From the NCBI RefSeq assembly GCF_002079055.1, contig NC_047493.1, forward strand, positions 620,001 through 684,000: a stretch of 64,000 nucleotides of DNA, read 5' to 3'. Below are positions 38,192-48,550 of this stretch, in pieces. Position numbers and translations under genes: made by a program. Within the stretch, counting starts at the first letter, position 1. Every line of letters begins with the position of its first letter. The DNA is from Saccharomyces paradoxus (taxonomy: Eukaryota > Ascomycota > Saccharomycetes > Saccharomycetales > Saccharomycetaceae). A model generated the notes under the pieces. The model was not told where the DNA came from and searched no databases. It saw nothing but the letters and a program-made list of their open reading frames with translations.

Positions 38192-41100
38192 GTGGTTAAA
38201 CGTATTATCTAAACCATTCGCTTTTCGGCTTTTGAACTGTCATCATAGGCGATCATTACCATATTGTCAAAACTTTCTTTTGAAGAAGTCGTTAACTCAA
38301 AATCAAGTCAGGTTCTTTAAAATGAGTGATCTTGATAATTTGCCTCCAGTTGACCCAAAGACTGGTGAGGTCATCATTAATCCGTTAAAGGAAGATGGTT
38401 CTCCAAAGACTCCTAAGGAAATCGAAAAAGAGAAGAAAAAGGCTGAAAAACTGTTAAAGTTCGCTGCCAAACAAGCTAAAAAAAATGCTGCTGCTACCAC
38501 AGGTGCCTCTCAAAAGAAGCCTAAGAAGAAGAAGGAAGTTGAACCAATCCCTGAATTTGTTGACAAGACTGTTCCAGGTGAGAAAAAAATCTTAGTATCA
38601 CTGGATGATCCAGCTTTAAAAGCTTACAACCCTGCTAACGTTGAAAGTTCCTGGTATGACTGGTGGATCAAAACTGGTGTTTTCGAACCTGAATTTACCG
38701 CTGATGGTGAGGTTAAACCAGAAGGCGTATTTTGTATTCCAGCACCTCCACCAAACGTCACCGGTGCATTGCATATTGGTCATGCTTTGACTATTGCCAT
38801 CCAAGATTCTTTGATCAGGTACAATAGAATGAAAGGTAAAACTGTTTTATTCTTGCCAGGTTTTGACCATGCTGGTATTGCTACTCAGTCCGTTGTGGAA
38901 AAGCAAATTTGGGCTAAGAACAAAAAGACTAGACATGACTACGGCAGAGAAGCTTTTGTCGGTAAGGTCTGGGAATGGAAAGAGGAATATCATAACAGAA
39001 TTAAAAACCAAATTCAGAAATTGGGGGCTTCTTATGATTGGAGCCGCGAAGCTTTCACTTTGAGTCCAGAATTGACCAAGTCTGTTGAAGAAGCTTTTGT
39101 TAGATTACATGATGAAGGTGTTATTTATCGTGCCTCCAGATTAGTGAACTGGTCTGTTAAATTAAATACTGCTATCTCTAATTTGGAAGTCGAAAATAAG
39201 GATGTTAAAAATAGAACACTTTTATCTGTCCCAGGCTATGATGAAAAGGTTGAATTTGGTGTCTTAACATCATTTGCTTATCCGGTTATCGGAAGTGATG
39301 AAAAACTGATCATTGCTACAACTAGACCTGAAACTATATTCGGTGATACGGCTGTTGCAGTTCATCCTGATGATGACCGTTACAAACATCTGCATGGTAA
39401 GTTTATTCAACATCCCTTCTTGCCAAGAAAAATTCCAATTATCACCGACAAAGAAGCTGTTGACATGGAATTCGGTACTGGTGCCGTTAAGATCACTCCT
39501 GCTCATGACCAAAACGATTACAATACCGGTAAGCGTCACAATTTGGAATTCATTAATATTTTGACTGACGATGGCTTATTGAACGAAGAGTGTGGTCCGG
39601 AATGGCAAGGAATGAAGAGATTCGATGCCAGAAAGAAGGTTATTGAACAACTGAAGGAAAAAAACTTATACGTTGGTCAAGAGGATAACGAAATGACTAT
39701 CCCAACTTGTTCTAGATCAGGTGATATCATTGAACCTCTGTTGAAACCTCAATGGTGGGTTTCTCAAAGTGAAATGGCCGAAGAAGCTATCAAGGTTGTC
39801 AAGGATGGTCAAATCACCATCACTCCTAAATCTTCTGAGGCTGAATATTTCCATTGGTTGGGTAATATCCAAGATTGGTGTATTTCCAGACAATTATGGT
39901 GGGGTCATCGTTGTCCAGTTTACTTTATTGATATTGAAGGCGAAGAACACGATAGGATCGATGGTGATTATTGGGTTGCCGGTAGGAATTTGGAGGAGGC
40001 CGAAAAGAAGGCTGCCGCCAAATTCCCAAATGCCAAATTTACTCTGGAACAAGATGAAGATGTTTTAGACACCTGGTTCTCGTCCGGTTTATGGCCATTC
40101 TCCACTTTGGGTTGGCCAGAAAAGACCAAAGACATGGAAACTTTCTACCCCTTCTCCATGTTGGAAACCGGTTGGGATATCCTTTTCTTCTGGGTTACTA
40201 GAATGATCTTATTGGGCTTAAAATTGACCGGTTCAGTTCCATTCAAGGAAGTTTTCTGTCACTCTTTAGTCCGTGACGCCCAAGGTCGTAAGATGTCCAA
40301 ATCTTTAGGTAATGTTATTGACCCATTAGACGTTATTTCTGGTATTAAGTTGGATGATCTGTATGCCAAATTATTGCAAGGTAACTTAGATCCAAGAGAA
40401 GTCGAAAAAGCTAAGATTGGTCAAAAGGAATCCTACCCTAACGGTATTCCTCAATGTGGTACCGATGCTATGAGGTTTGCATTATGTGCTTATACCACTG
40501 GTGGCCGTGATATTAATTTAGACATCTTACGTGTGGAAGGTTACAGAAAGTTCTGTAACAAAATTTACCAAGCTACCAAGTTTGCATTGATGAGATTAGG
40601 TGACGATTATGAACCACCTGCTACTGAAGGTTTATCAGGTAACGAATCCTTGGTTGAAAAATGGATCTTGCACAAACTGACCGAAACCTCCAAAATTGTG
40701 AATGAAGCCTTAGATAAACGTGACTTCTTGACGTCTACTAGCAGTATTTATGAATTCTGGTATTTGATTTGTGATGTCTATATCGAGAATTCCAAATACT
40801 TGATTCAAGAAGGCTCGGTGGTTGAAAAGAAATCGGCAAAGGATACTTTGTATATTCTGTTGGACAACGCCCTGAAATTGATTCATCCATTCATGCCGTT
40901 TATTTCTGAGGAAATGTGGCAAAGACTTCCAAAGCGTTCCACTGAGAAAGCTGCCTCGATTGTAAAAGCCTCTTATCCAGTTTATATATCTCAGTATGAT
41001 GACGTTAAATCGGCCAATGCTTACGACTTGGTCTTGAACATTACCAAAGAAGCTCGTTCGCTGTTATCTGAATACAATATCCTGAAGAACGGTAAAGTTT

Positions 41101-41498
41101 TCGTCGAATCTAACCACGAGGAATACTTCAAGACTGCTAAGGATCAGAAAGATTCTATTGTCTCTTTGATCAAGGCTATCGATGAAGTCACTGTTGTTCG
41201 TGATGCTTCCGAAATTCCAGAAGGTTGTGTATTGCAATCTGTTAACCCAGAAGTTAATGTACACCTTCTGGTCAAGGGTCACGTTGACATTGATGCTGAA
41301 ATTGCGAAGGTTCAGAAGAAACTTGAAAAGGCTAACAAATCCAAGAACGGTATTGAACAAACCATTAACAGTAAAGATTACGAAACCAAGGCTAATGAAC
41401 AAGCCAAGGAAGCCAACAAAACCAAGTTGGATAACACCGTGGCCGAAATCGAAGGTTTGGAAGCTACTATTGAAAACTTGAAACGTTTAAAATTGTAG
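38184..41498 (+). CDS. VAS1: Valyl-tRNA synthetase, mitochondrial and cytosolic forms
   Basis: The protein has 1104 residues from the first ATG, as in S. cerevisiae. It charges tRNA-Val in both compartments. The first 46 residues (MNKWLNVLSKPFAFRLLNCH, then basic and free of acids up to VRFFK) form a mitochondrial presequence. The second in-frame ATG at 38322 (Met47, MSDLDNLPPVDPKTG) starts the cytosolic form, as known for S. cerevisiae VAS1. Class I motifs are HIGH at 197-200 and KMSKS at 703-707, with the editing domain between them (TTRPETIFGDTAVAVHP). A C-terminal coiled coil closes the protein (KVQKKLEKANKSK). Codon bias is strong, as for a highly expressed gene. Confidence 0.98.
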   Translation: MNKWLNVLSKPFAFRLLNCHHRRSLPYCQNFLLKKSLTQNQVRFFKMSDLDNLPPVDPKTGEVIINPLKEDGSPKTPKEIEKEKKKAEKLLKFAAKQAKKNAAATTGASQKKPKKKKEVEPIPEFVDKTVPGEKKILVSLDDPALKAYNPANVESSWYDWWIKTGVFEPEFTADGEVKPEGVFCIPAPPPNVTGALHIGHALTIAIQDSLIRYNRMKGKTVLFLPGFDHAGIATQSVVEKQIWAKNKKTRHDYGREAFVGKVWEWKEEYHNRIKNQIQKLGASYDWSREAFTLSPELTKSVEEAFVRLHDEGVIYRASRLVNWSVKLNTAISNLEVENKDVKNRTLLSVPGYDEKVEFGVLTSFAYPVIGSDEKLIIATTRPETIFGDTAVAVHPDDDRYKHLHGKFIQHPFLPRKIPIITDKEAVDMEFGTGAVKITPAHDQNDYNTGKRHNLEFINILTDDGLLNEECGPEWQGMKRFDARKKVIEQLKEKNLYVGQEDNEMTIPTCSRSGDIIEPLLKPQWWVSQSEMAEEAIKVVKDGQITITPKSSEAEYFHWLGNIQDWCISRQLWWGHRCPVYFIDIEGEEHDRIDGDYWVAGRNLEEAEKKAAAKFPNAKFTLEQDEDVLDTWFSSGLWPFSTLGWPEKTKDMETFYPFSMLETGWDILFFWVTRMILLGLKLTGSVPFKEVFCHSLVRDAQGRKMSKSLGNVIDPLDVISGIKLDDLYAKLLQGNLDPREVEKAKIGQKESYPNGIPQCGTDAMRFALCAYTTGGRDINLDILRVEGYRKFCNKIYQATKFALMRLGDDYEPPATEGLSGNESLVEKWILHKLTETSKIVNEALDKRDFLTSTSSIYEFWYLICDVYIENSKYLIQEGSVVEKKSAKDTLYILLDNALKLIHPFMPFISEEMWQRLPKRSTEKAASIVKASYPVYISQYDDVKSANAYDLVLNITKEARSLLSEYNILKNGKVFVESNHEEYFKTAKDQKDSIVSLIKAIDEVTVVRDASEIPEGCVLQSVNPEVNVHLLVKGHVDIDAEIAKVQKKLEKANKSKNGIEQTINSKDYETKANEQAKEANKTKLDNTVAEIEGLEATIENLKRLKL

Positions 41499-41528
41499 AT
41501 TGAAGGTAAATAAAAATTAATGTAATAA

Positions 41529-41542
41529 TATATATATATATA
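41529..41542. repeat. TA dinucleotide run
   Basis: Seven TA units in the 3' region shared by VAS1 and RRP46; likely part of AT-rich 3'-end signals. Confidence 0.8.
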
Positions 41543-41670
41543 TGCTATGTATATGTAACAACGAAAATGTTAAGAATTTTAAAACATTGGATGTTAACCG
41601 TTTTCCAGTTATGCGAGGTAATCATGTGCATATGACATAGCTATGTTATAGTATACCATAATCTATAATA

Positions 41671-42342
41671 CTATACGACTAGAGAGGGCGATATATTGTC
41701 CTGTATTATTTTTCTTATACTTATGACAAGTTCTTGACACTTTTGTTCGCCCACTTCCAGTAAATTGAACAATTGGTCTTCATTAAAATCACCATTGCTG
41801 TCTAACAATAGAACGTTTTTCACGACTTTGCCGCCATCGACGAACTCCAGCGCTAGAGTATGAACCGATAGCGAAACCTTCAATTGCTCAGCTGTGGGAT
41901 TGACAATGATATCATTAGTATCTTTCATTATTGCAATAGGGATGCTTGAGCACATACTATTCAAGGCAATTCCTGCATCAACTAAACCCAAAAATGCCGC
42001 ATTAATACAACAACTTAGCTCTCTCAGGGAGAATTCAGATTCATCTTCTCCCGATTCCAGGACTTGACAAGTTATTTGACAAAGTTGTCTTGGGTAACAA
42101 TGACGAGTGATGAGTGGAGTCAGTACCGCACGTAATTTGTCTTCGAGTACCTTCTCCCTGGTGGTGGCCACTCCTTTCGCTGGACGTACAATAATTTCTA
42201 ATGCTAATTGTGTAGGCAGTTCTTGTCTTGCCTTTGGTTCAATAGGGCCTGTTACGGAACATATAATCTTGGTGTCTTGTGATACGAATTTAGATGAACC
42301 ATCTACATGATCCAATATGCCTATTTCTGCTTGAATGCTCAT
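41671..42342 (-). CDS. RRP46: Rrp46, exosome RNase PH-like subunit
   Basis: The protein has 223 residues, as in S. cerevisiae. Rrp46 is one of six ring subunits of the RNA exosome, which processes and degrades RNA in nucleus and cytoplasm. The RNase PH fold is visible: VDGSSKFVSQDTKIICSVTGPIEPKARQELP at the front, ALEIIVRPAKGV, and the C-terminal EQLFNLLEVGEQKCQEL-type helix. Yeast ring subunits lack phosphorolytic activity. Start MSIQAEIGILDHVDGS. Divergent from TPC1, convergent with VAS1. Confidence 0.96.
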   Translation of the reverse strand: MSIQAEIGILDHVDGSSKFVSQDTKIICSVTGPIEPKARQELPTQLALEIIVRPAKGVATTREKVLEDKLRAVLTPLITRHCYPRQLCQITCQVLESGEDESEFSLRELSCCINAAFLGLVDAGIALNSMCSSIPIAIMKDTNDIIVNPTAEQLKVSLSVHTLALEFVDGGKVVKNVLLLDSNGDFNEDQLFNLLEVGEQKCQELVISIRKIIQDNISPSLVV

Positions 42343-42611
42343 TTTTTTCCAACCGAACTTAATCTACTCCTTATACCGAGTTACCTACTATTACCATATA
42401 TGCAGAGATATTTTATGCATCTTTACTGGTTCATCTAATAAATTTTCCACTCTTTTTTCCACAACCCGATGCGCTTAAGAAAAAAAAAGTAATAAAAAGA
42501 AAAAAGAAAGGCAAGGAACATACCAACCAACCTTTTTGAAGAGAGGCGCTATTTATTCACCTTTAACTTAGCATACTCACAAACTTTATATAAACCATTC
42601 GAAGTATATAG

Positions 42612-42644
42612 ATGCTGATATGTTCAAAGAGGAGGACTCTTTAA
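42612..42644 (+). other. Overlapping upstream open frame at TPC1
   Basis: ATG at 42612, eight bases before the TPC1 ATG, opens a ten-codon frame ending TAA at 42642-42644 and overlapping the gene start in another frame. Confidence 0.45.
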
Positions 42645-43564
42645 GAAAGGGGCAAAATGTGACCGCGTGGAAAACTTTGTTGGCTGGTGCCGTGTCTGGG
42701 CTGCTAGCCCGAAGCGTAACAGCCCCCATGGATACCATTAAGATCAGATTGCAATTGACCCCGGCAAACGGGCTGAAACCCTTCGGAAGTCAGGTCATGG
42801 AGGTGGCCAGGGGCATGATAAAGAACGAAGGTATTCGAGCCTTTTGGAAGGGGAATATACCCGGTTCTTTGCTGTACGTTACGTATGGATCAGCACAGTT
42901 TAGTTCATACTCGCTTTTCAATAGATATTTAGGTCCATTCGGATTAGAGGCGCGGTTACATAGTCTTGTTGTGGGAGCCCTTGCCGGAATGGCTAGTTCC
43001 ATTCTCTCCTACCCGTTCGATGTTTTACGCACCCGACTAGTTGCTAACAACCAGATGCAATCAATGACCATCACGAGAGAAGTGCATGATATCTGGAGGC
43101 TAGAAGGTCTCCCCGGATTTTTCAAGGGCTCCATCGCGTCAATGGCAACCATAACTCTAACCGCATCAATAATGTTCGGAACATACGAAACAATCAGGAT
43201 ATACTGCGACGAAAACGAAAAAACGACCGCGGCGCATAAAAAATGGGAACTGGCTACTTTAAACCACTGCGCCGGAACCATTGGGGGAGTCATTGCCAAG
43301 ATCACTACTTTCCCCCTCGAAACGATCCGTAGGCGAATGCAGTTCATGAACTCAAACCATCTGGAAAAGTTCTCGAGTCATTCATCTGTATACGGCTCTT
43401 ATAAGGGGTACGGATTCGCAAGAATCGGTTTACAGATTTTAAAGCAAGAAGGTGTGAGCTCGCTTTACAGAGGCATCCTGGTGGCCCTATCCAAGACGAT
43501 ACCTACCACCTTTGTGAGTTTTTGGGGGTATGAAACGGCCATTCATTATTTGCGGCTATGCTAA
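42620..43564 (+). CDS. TPC1: Tpc1, mitochondrial thiamine pyrophosphate carrier
   Basis: The protein has 314 residues, as in S. cerevisiae. It imports thiamine diphosphate across the inner mitochondrial membrane in exchange for nucleotides. Three mitochondrial-carrier repeats are visible through their signature motifs PMDTIKIRLQ (near 35), PFDVLRTRLV (near 133) and PLETIRRRMQ (near 232), each after an odd-numbered membrane helix, giving six spans. Start MFKEEDSLRKGQNVTAW matches the family. A second ATG lies only eight bases upstream out of frame. The cargo assignment rests on orthology. Confidence 0.96.
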   Translation: MFKEEDSLRKGQNVTAWKTLLAGAVSGLLARSVTAPMDTIKIRLQLTPANGLKPFGSQVMEVARGMIKNEGIRAFWKGNIPGSLLYVTYGSAQFSSYSLFNRYLGPFGLEARLHSLVVGALAGMASSILSYPFDVLRTRLVANNQMQSMTITREVHDIWRLEGLPGFFKGSIASMATITLTASIMFGTYETIRIYCDENEKTTAAHKKWELATLNHCAGTIGGVIAKITTFPLETIRRRMQFMNSNHLEKFSSHSSVYGSYKGYGFARIGLQILKQEGVSSLYRGILVALSKTIPTTFVSFWGYETAIHYLRLC

Positions 43565-44691
43565 AATTTGCAATGTTTTTTGCCACATGTACACACTCAA
43601 TATACATATACGAAATCATATATTCTTCATTGACAAAGATCGGTAGCCGCCCGATTCCCATTCCGATTACGGCCTGACTCACCGCGCGCCGTCTTCCTCT
43701 AATAACTAGGACTTGAAAAAAAAGAGGAATCTCGTTGTTAGCGATCTGTCGCCAACCCTTTTTCCGGTTTTTCTTAGTGCCTGTTGCCCCGCACCGGTTT
43801 TTTTTCTTTCTTTTTATCATTTTTCCCGCCCAGTCAGCGGGGAAGGGAGAGAAGGGGAACAATGAATGAGATCTTCCGATGGGACCAGCGTCAGGGACCA
43901 TTACATCTGCTTGCTGTTTCAACACAGCTTACATGGTGCGCACAGCACACGGACAAGAAGAAGTAAAAGGTAGTAGAAATAAAGAAATAAAGAAAGCAAA
44001 GACCGCTGCCATCTCTGCACCCTTGTGGTAGCCACCCGCCATAGACTTCGCATACTCACACTTTTTTTCTTGAATTTTTTTTTTTCGCCTTTCCTTTTTT
44101 CTTGGCTGTTAAGGAGCCAAGAAAATGAGAAACGTGGGAGATGCTCAACCTCGCCTGACCTACCAAAAAAAAAAAAATCGCAAAAAATAAGCGGGAAAAA
44201 ACGTCAGATTCTAAGTTTCAAACCTCCGGAGATGATTCACCATCACCATCACCGCCGATTTGTTGGATTGCGTGTTTACGATCCATCATTTTCTTGCAAA
44301 CGTTTAGCTTTCTGTCATTTCTTTATCTTTTTCGTTATTTTTTTTTTCATTAGTTTTTGCAGAGAATAACATCTCCCCTTACTAATAAAGGTGCTAGGTG
44401 AATCCAAATTTCCTGGTCTTGCATTTCCTTCTCTTCCAGCAGCGCTGCCCTTCTTCCCCTTCATTATCCAAAATAACCATTCTTCTCCTATCTTGAAATC
44501 TAAAAATAACGCCATTACAGAAAGCTTTTTTTACAGGAACTAGGGCGAAAGCGTACAAGAATAAGGAAGGACAGCGTAGTTACAAACTAAACTATCTATA
44601 CTATTGCCTCCGAAAATTTCTGTTTTTTACACTTCTTCTACTAAACATAACTAGAGTGCAATAGAAACAGGACAAAATCGGGCTCGAACAA
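43565..44691. other. TPC1 3' region and long ASK10 promoter
   Basis: This is 1127 bases without a supported gene. It is rich in T and C tracts, with several homopolymer runs near 43800, 44070, 44166 and 44340. A TGACTCA (Gcn4-type) lies at 43675-43681, over 1 kb from ASK10. Open frames at 44025-44369 are low complexity and lack an ATG start. Confidence 0.5.
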
Positions 44692-47600
44692 ATGTCTGAT
44701 TACTTTAGTTCCAGACCTTTGCAAACGCTCACGCCGATGGCCAATAAGCCCTCTGGCGGTGGTGGCGATGATGCCTCCTCCATCCATTCAAAGAGCTCAC
44801 AGTACTTGATGGATATCTTACCTGATTCGATGACCTTAAACGAAAGTGTTTCCTCGACAGTGGCCAATAATCAGGCAAAGGAGTTTATTTTGCCTGAAAC
44901 AGATGAGAGATCTCCCTACTTCATCAATGTCCCCGTACCCAAGGCCCAACCAACTTCTAATTCGGAAACGAAGAAGCCCCTTTCAGGCGACGAAGCTATC
45001 GATGGGCAGTTTGTTAAGGAGTATCCCACTGATGTCCTTGTAGACAGGTTTTATAAATGGAAAAAAATTCTGAAAGGTTTGGTAATTTACTTAAGGGAAG
45101 TCGCATATGCTCAAGAACAGTTTGCACGGATCAATTATCAATTGAAAGGGTCTGTAAAATTTCCTTTTTTAACTGATATTGATGAAACCACAAATACCAT
45201 CACAGATCCATTCACAACGGCTCCTAGAGGGCCTAAGAAACCACAGCCAACGCAGAAGAAAGTGGGCCTAACTGATAGTGAACAATTCCAAATGCAAATG
45301 CAACAGGAACAGCAGGACAACGCAATGCATGCCCCCACAGATGAAAGTAAGATGAGCTTGGCGCCTCACGAATACAAGCCCGTCCAGACCGCAGAGTCGG
45401 ACAATACGTCTGCCGCCTCTGGTTTTGTTAAATTTGGTTCAGGCTCTATTCAAGACATCCAGGTTATTTTAAAGAAATACCATCTTTCGCTGGCCAATCA
45501 ACAGTTTAAAATTTCCAAAGAGATTACGTCCACTGTTATCCCTAAATTAGAGGAACTAAGGAAGGATTTAAGATATAAGATTACAGAGATCAAGGACCTT
45601 CACGGTGATTTTAAAACAAACATCGGAGCACATATCCAGCTAACAAGTCAACTATTAAAAAAATACATCGCGGCTGTAAAGTTTATGAACGCGCATGGTA
45701 TTGGGAATGATAAACCCTCTCCAACAAATAAGAAGCCGCATAAATTGGATCCTAAACATGACCCATATCTTTTGAAACTGCAACTAGACTTGCAACTTAA
45801 GCGTCAAGTCGCAGAAGAAACTTATTTGCAGGAAGCGTTCATCAATTTACAGACTTCAGGTTTACAATTAGAAAAAATTATATACACCAAGATCCAACAT
45901 GCTTTATTACGTTATTCTGCTTTGATTGATTCCGAAGCTCGTCTAATGATCAAAAATATGTGCCAAGAATTACAACATGGTATAATATCAAAGCCCCCTG
46001 CATTTGAATGGGATAATTTTGTCAGCCAGCACCCTTTGTGTCTACTCAATTGGAAATCTAATGACCCTATACCTCCTCCAAGAAAAGTTTCCGACGTTGT
46101 TTATCCCCACATGAAATCCCCGCTGGCCAAATGTATTAAGGCAGGTTATTTCTTGAAGAAGTCGGAATTGCTGCCCACTTACCACCAAGGGTATTTTGTT
46201 CTAACTTCAAACTATATCCATGAATTTCAGAGTAGCGATTTTTATAACCTATCATCTTCTACTCCAAATTCCACTAAATCCTCAGCTTATTCTTCTTCCG
46301 CTTCAATTGCGGACACTTATGCCAGCGTTAATAACGGCAAAGCTAACAATCACCATCGCCAGGCTAGCGATGCACACAACAACAATGCTACAACTGGTGG
46401 TACAGCTGGTGTAAATGGGATGCGTGGTATTCGTAAAAAGAGTTATTTGGCACCAATTATGAGTATTCCGCTAAATGATTGTACGCTGAAGGATGCATCT
46501 TCTACCAAATTCGTGCTTGTAGGGAAACCCACTCTCAATGAAAATGCTGATGTCAGGAAATCCAGCTCTAGCACTTATCTGTCTGGTTCTTCACAAACGT
46601 CTCTACCAAAGTATGGCCACGAGACTGCAAAGATATTTTCAAAAGCCCCGTTCCACAAGTTTTTGAAGGGAAGTAAGCCAAAAAACAAGAATGCTAAGCC
46701 AAGTGAATTGGACCAATTCTACGCCGCAGCTCAAAAGGAATCGAACAATTACGTGACTTGGACCTTCAAAATAGTATCCCCAGAGCCTTCTGAAGAGGAA
46801 TTGAAACATTTCAAGCGTTGGGTCCAAGATTTGAAAAATTTAACTAGCTTCAATGATACTAAAGACAGAATCAAATTTATTGAAGACCGTGTGGTGAAAT
46901 CACACCGATTCAAGGCAGGACATATCTCAAGGAACAGCATGAATATAGGCTCTCATACACCTTGTTTAACGGATAGCACATTCACGTTGCAAGATGGTAC
47001 TACGACATCCCTCAATTTAAAGGGCAGGGCAGACAAACCCCAGTATATTCATATTCAGAACAATTCACTGGCAGATTTTGATGGAAATGGTTTTAGATCC
47101 AAGGTTAATACACCTGCCATTGACGATTATGGCAATTTGATTACGGTGGAAAGAAGACCTGCGCAATCTCCGCACCAATATTCTGACTATATAGTCACTT
47201 CAGGTAATACAACTCCCTCCTATTCATCAGGCTCAAGACCCCAGAGCATGTATAATGGGTATAACCCAGCAGTATCAATAACGAGCAATGGAATGATGCT
47301 CCAACAGTCGACAGTAAACAGTAACAATAATCCGATAACTAATCTGCGCCACCAAAGGAATATTTCGCAAACAAGCTCTCTACCTGGATTTTCATACACA
47401 TCACCATCATTGCCGGTGAATTCCCCGGGTAGTTCTAATTCAGAATCCAGCTCAGGCGGTTATTTTGCCATTCCGCTTCATGGGAATAGCAGCAACAATA
47501 ATTACACGCAAAGGAACTCTGAAGGCTCTAGCCCATGTTACAACGATGACCAAATACGACAACAGCAGCAACCTCAGCAAATGCAATCTTTATCAAGAAC

Positions 47601-48129
47601 TTCAAGTTCAAGTATTAATGTCACAGGGATGAGAAGTACATCTGCAGGCAATCCAGTTACTGCGAACGCTCCCGTTGTGCCTAAGGTGATGGTTAATAAC
47701 CAAAATGTTAAAACTGTCGCTGCTGATCAGTCTGTTACAGCATCTTCTTCACCTACAATGAACTCCCCCGTCACAACGAACAACCGCGAATCACCATATC
47801 AAACTTTGAAGAAAACGAACAGCACAGGCAATGTTCCTTGTTTGACTACGGAAAAAACACATGCGCACCCTGCTTTCTATAAACGAGGCAATAATAGTGC
47901 TCAGAATTTGACCACCTCCAGTCCAACAGCTTCTAGAGTGCATCCTATTCGAAAGCACAAAAAAAACGTATCATTCAGTTCTTTGAATAGCCTGATGTTT
48001 TCAAAAAAAGGTGCAAATCATGGTGGTAATTTAATGACCAATCAATTTATGAGTGGTGGAATTCAGGAAGATGATGATGATTCAGCTAATAATGATACCA
48101 TAAAACTAAACCAGTCGATCTATTCTTAA
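44692..48129 (+). CDS. ASK10: Ask10 (Rgc2), regulator of the Fps1 glycerol channel
   Basis: The protein has 1145 residues against 1146 in S. cerevisiae. Ask10/Rgc2 binds and opens the aquaglyceroporin Fps1, is a target of Hog1 and Slt2, and also links to oxidative stress signalling. Residues about 110-440 form a BAR-like helical domain (VDRFYKWKKILKGLVIYLREVAYAQEQ; QDIQVILKKYHLSLANQQFKISKEI). A PH domain follows at about 475-740, split by a low-complexity insert (Ser/Asn/His-rich, 525-570), beginning GYFLKKSELLPTYHQGYFVLTSNY. The last 400 residues are Ser/Asn/Gln-rich and disordered with many Ser-Pro/Thr-Pro candidate phosphosites. Start MSDYFSSRPLQTLTP. Paralogue is RGC1. Confidence 0.95.
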   Translation: MSDYFSSRPLQTLTPMANKPSGGGGDDASSIHSKSSQYLMDILPDSMTLNESVSSTVANNQAKEFILPETDERSPYFINVPVPKAQPTSNSETKKPLSGDEAIDGQFVKEYPTDVLVDRFYKWKKILKGLVIYLREVAYAQEQFARINYQLKGSVKFPFLTDIDETTNTITDPFTTAPRGPKKPQPTQKKVGLTDSEQFQMQMQQEQQDNAMHAPTDESKMSLAPHEYKPVQTAESDNTSAASGFVKFGSGSIQDIQVILKKYHLSLANQQFKISKEITSTVIPKLEELRKDLRYKITEIKDLHGDFKTNIGAHIQLTSQLLKKYIAAVKFMNAHGIGNDKPSPTNKKPHKLDPKHDPYLLKLQLDLQLKRQVAEETYLQEAFINLQTSGLQLEKIIYTKIQHALLRYSALIDSEARLMIKNMCQELQHGIISKPPAFEWDNFVSQHPLCLLNWKSNDPIPPPRKVSDVVYPHMKSPLAKCIKAGYFLKKSELLPTYHQGYFVLTSNYIHEFQSSDFYNLSSSTPNSTKSSAYSSSASIADTYASVNNGKANNHHRQASDAHNNNATTGGTAGVNGMRGIRKKSYLAPIMSIPLNDCTLKDASSTKFVLVGKPTLNENADVRKSSSSTYLSGSSQTSLPKYGHETAKIFSKAPFHKFLKGSKPKNKNAKPSELDQFYAAAQKESNNYVTWTFKIVSPEPSEEELKHFKRWVQDLKNLTSFNDTKDRIKFIEDRVVKSHRFKAGHISRNSMNIGSHTPCLTDSTFTLQDGTTTSLNLKGRADKPQYIHIQNNSLADFDGNGFRSKVNTPAIDDYGNLITVERRPAQSPHQYSDYIVTSGNTTPSYSSGSRPQSMYNGYNPAVSITSNGMMLQQSTVNSNNNPITNLRHQRNISQTSSLPGFSYTSPSLPVNSPGSSNSESSSGGYFAIPLHGNSSNNNYTQRNSEGSSPCYNDDQIRQQQQPQQMQSLSRTSSSSINVTGMRSTSAGNPVTANAPVVPKVMVNNQNVKTVAADQSVTASSSPTMNSPVTTNNRESPYQTLKKTNSTGNVPCLTTEKTHAHPAFYKRGNNSAQNLTTSSPTASRVHPIRKHKKNVSFSSLNSLMFSKKGANHGGNLMTNQFMSGGIQEDDDDSANNDTIKLNQSIYS

Positions 48130-48550
48130 TTCACGCCCTGCTTTTCTTCTCTCCCAGGAAGCAGCCTGCATAGTACACCTTTTATTCTCTAATCATCGCT
48201 TTATTTTATTTTCATAATGCAGCTCCTATAGAATATAGATTTTTCATGTTTTTATAATTCCAACTATGACTTTCCGTCCAAGACCTGTGAAGTAACAACT
48301 GTGCGGCAAATTGTCCTGGTATATAAGAGATGTTTGGTACTATACGAGCAACTGCAAATTATGTGTATTGCAGCATGAGGAGCCTAGAAATGAAAATTAC
48401 CGTTATAACTACACTAAAAAGATAAACTTTTCCTATAAATCCTAGATTTTTTTACTTACCCTTTTTTCGATATTGAAATAATATTGGTTTTCTCATTGGT
48501 TTTCTCAATGTCTGTATAAAATCTTTTGAAACTGCCAGAACAAGTAGAAA
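48130..48550. other. Convergent 3' region ASK10 / ESP1
   Basis: This 421-base AT-rich spacer between two gene ends contains a perfect 12-base tandem duplication at 48484-48507. No gene seen. Confidence 0.5.
48484..48507. repeat. 12-bp tandem duplication
   Basis: TTGGTTTTCTCA occurs twice head to tail without spacer, near the ESP1 3' end. It looks like a recent slippage event. Confidence 0.9.

Noticed and set aside
43675-43681. TGACTCA in the TPC1/ASK10 intergene
   Set aside because: It is over 1 kb from ASK10 and just past the TPC1 end; no target gene is convincing.
44025-44369. Frame of 114 codons in the ASK10 promoter
   Set aside because: Starts at GTG, translation is Phe/Lys-rich with a His run from simple sequence, no family resemblance.
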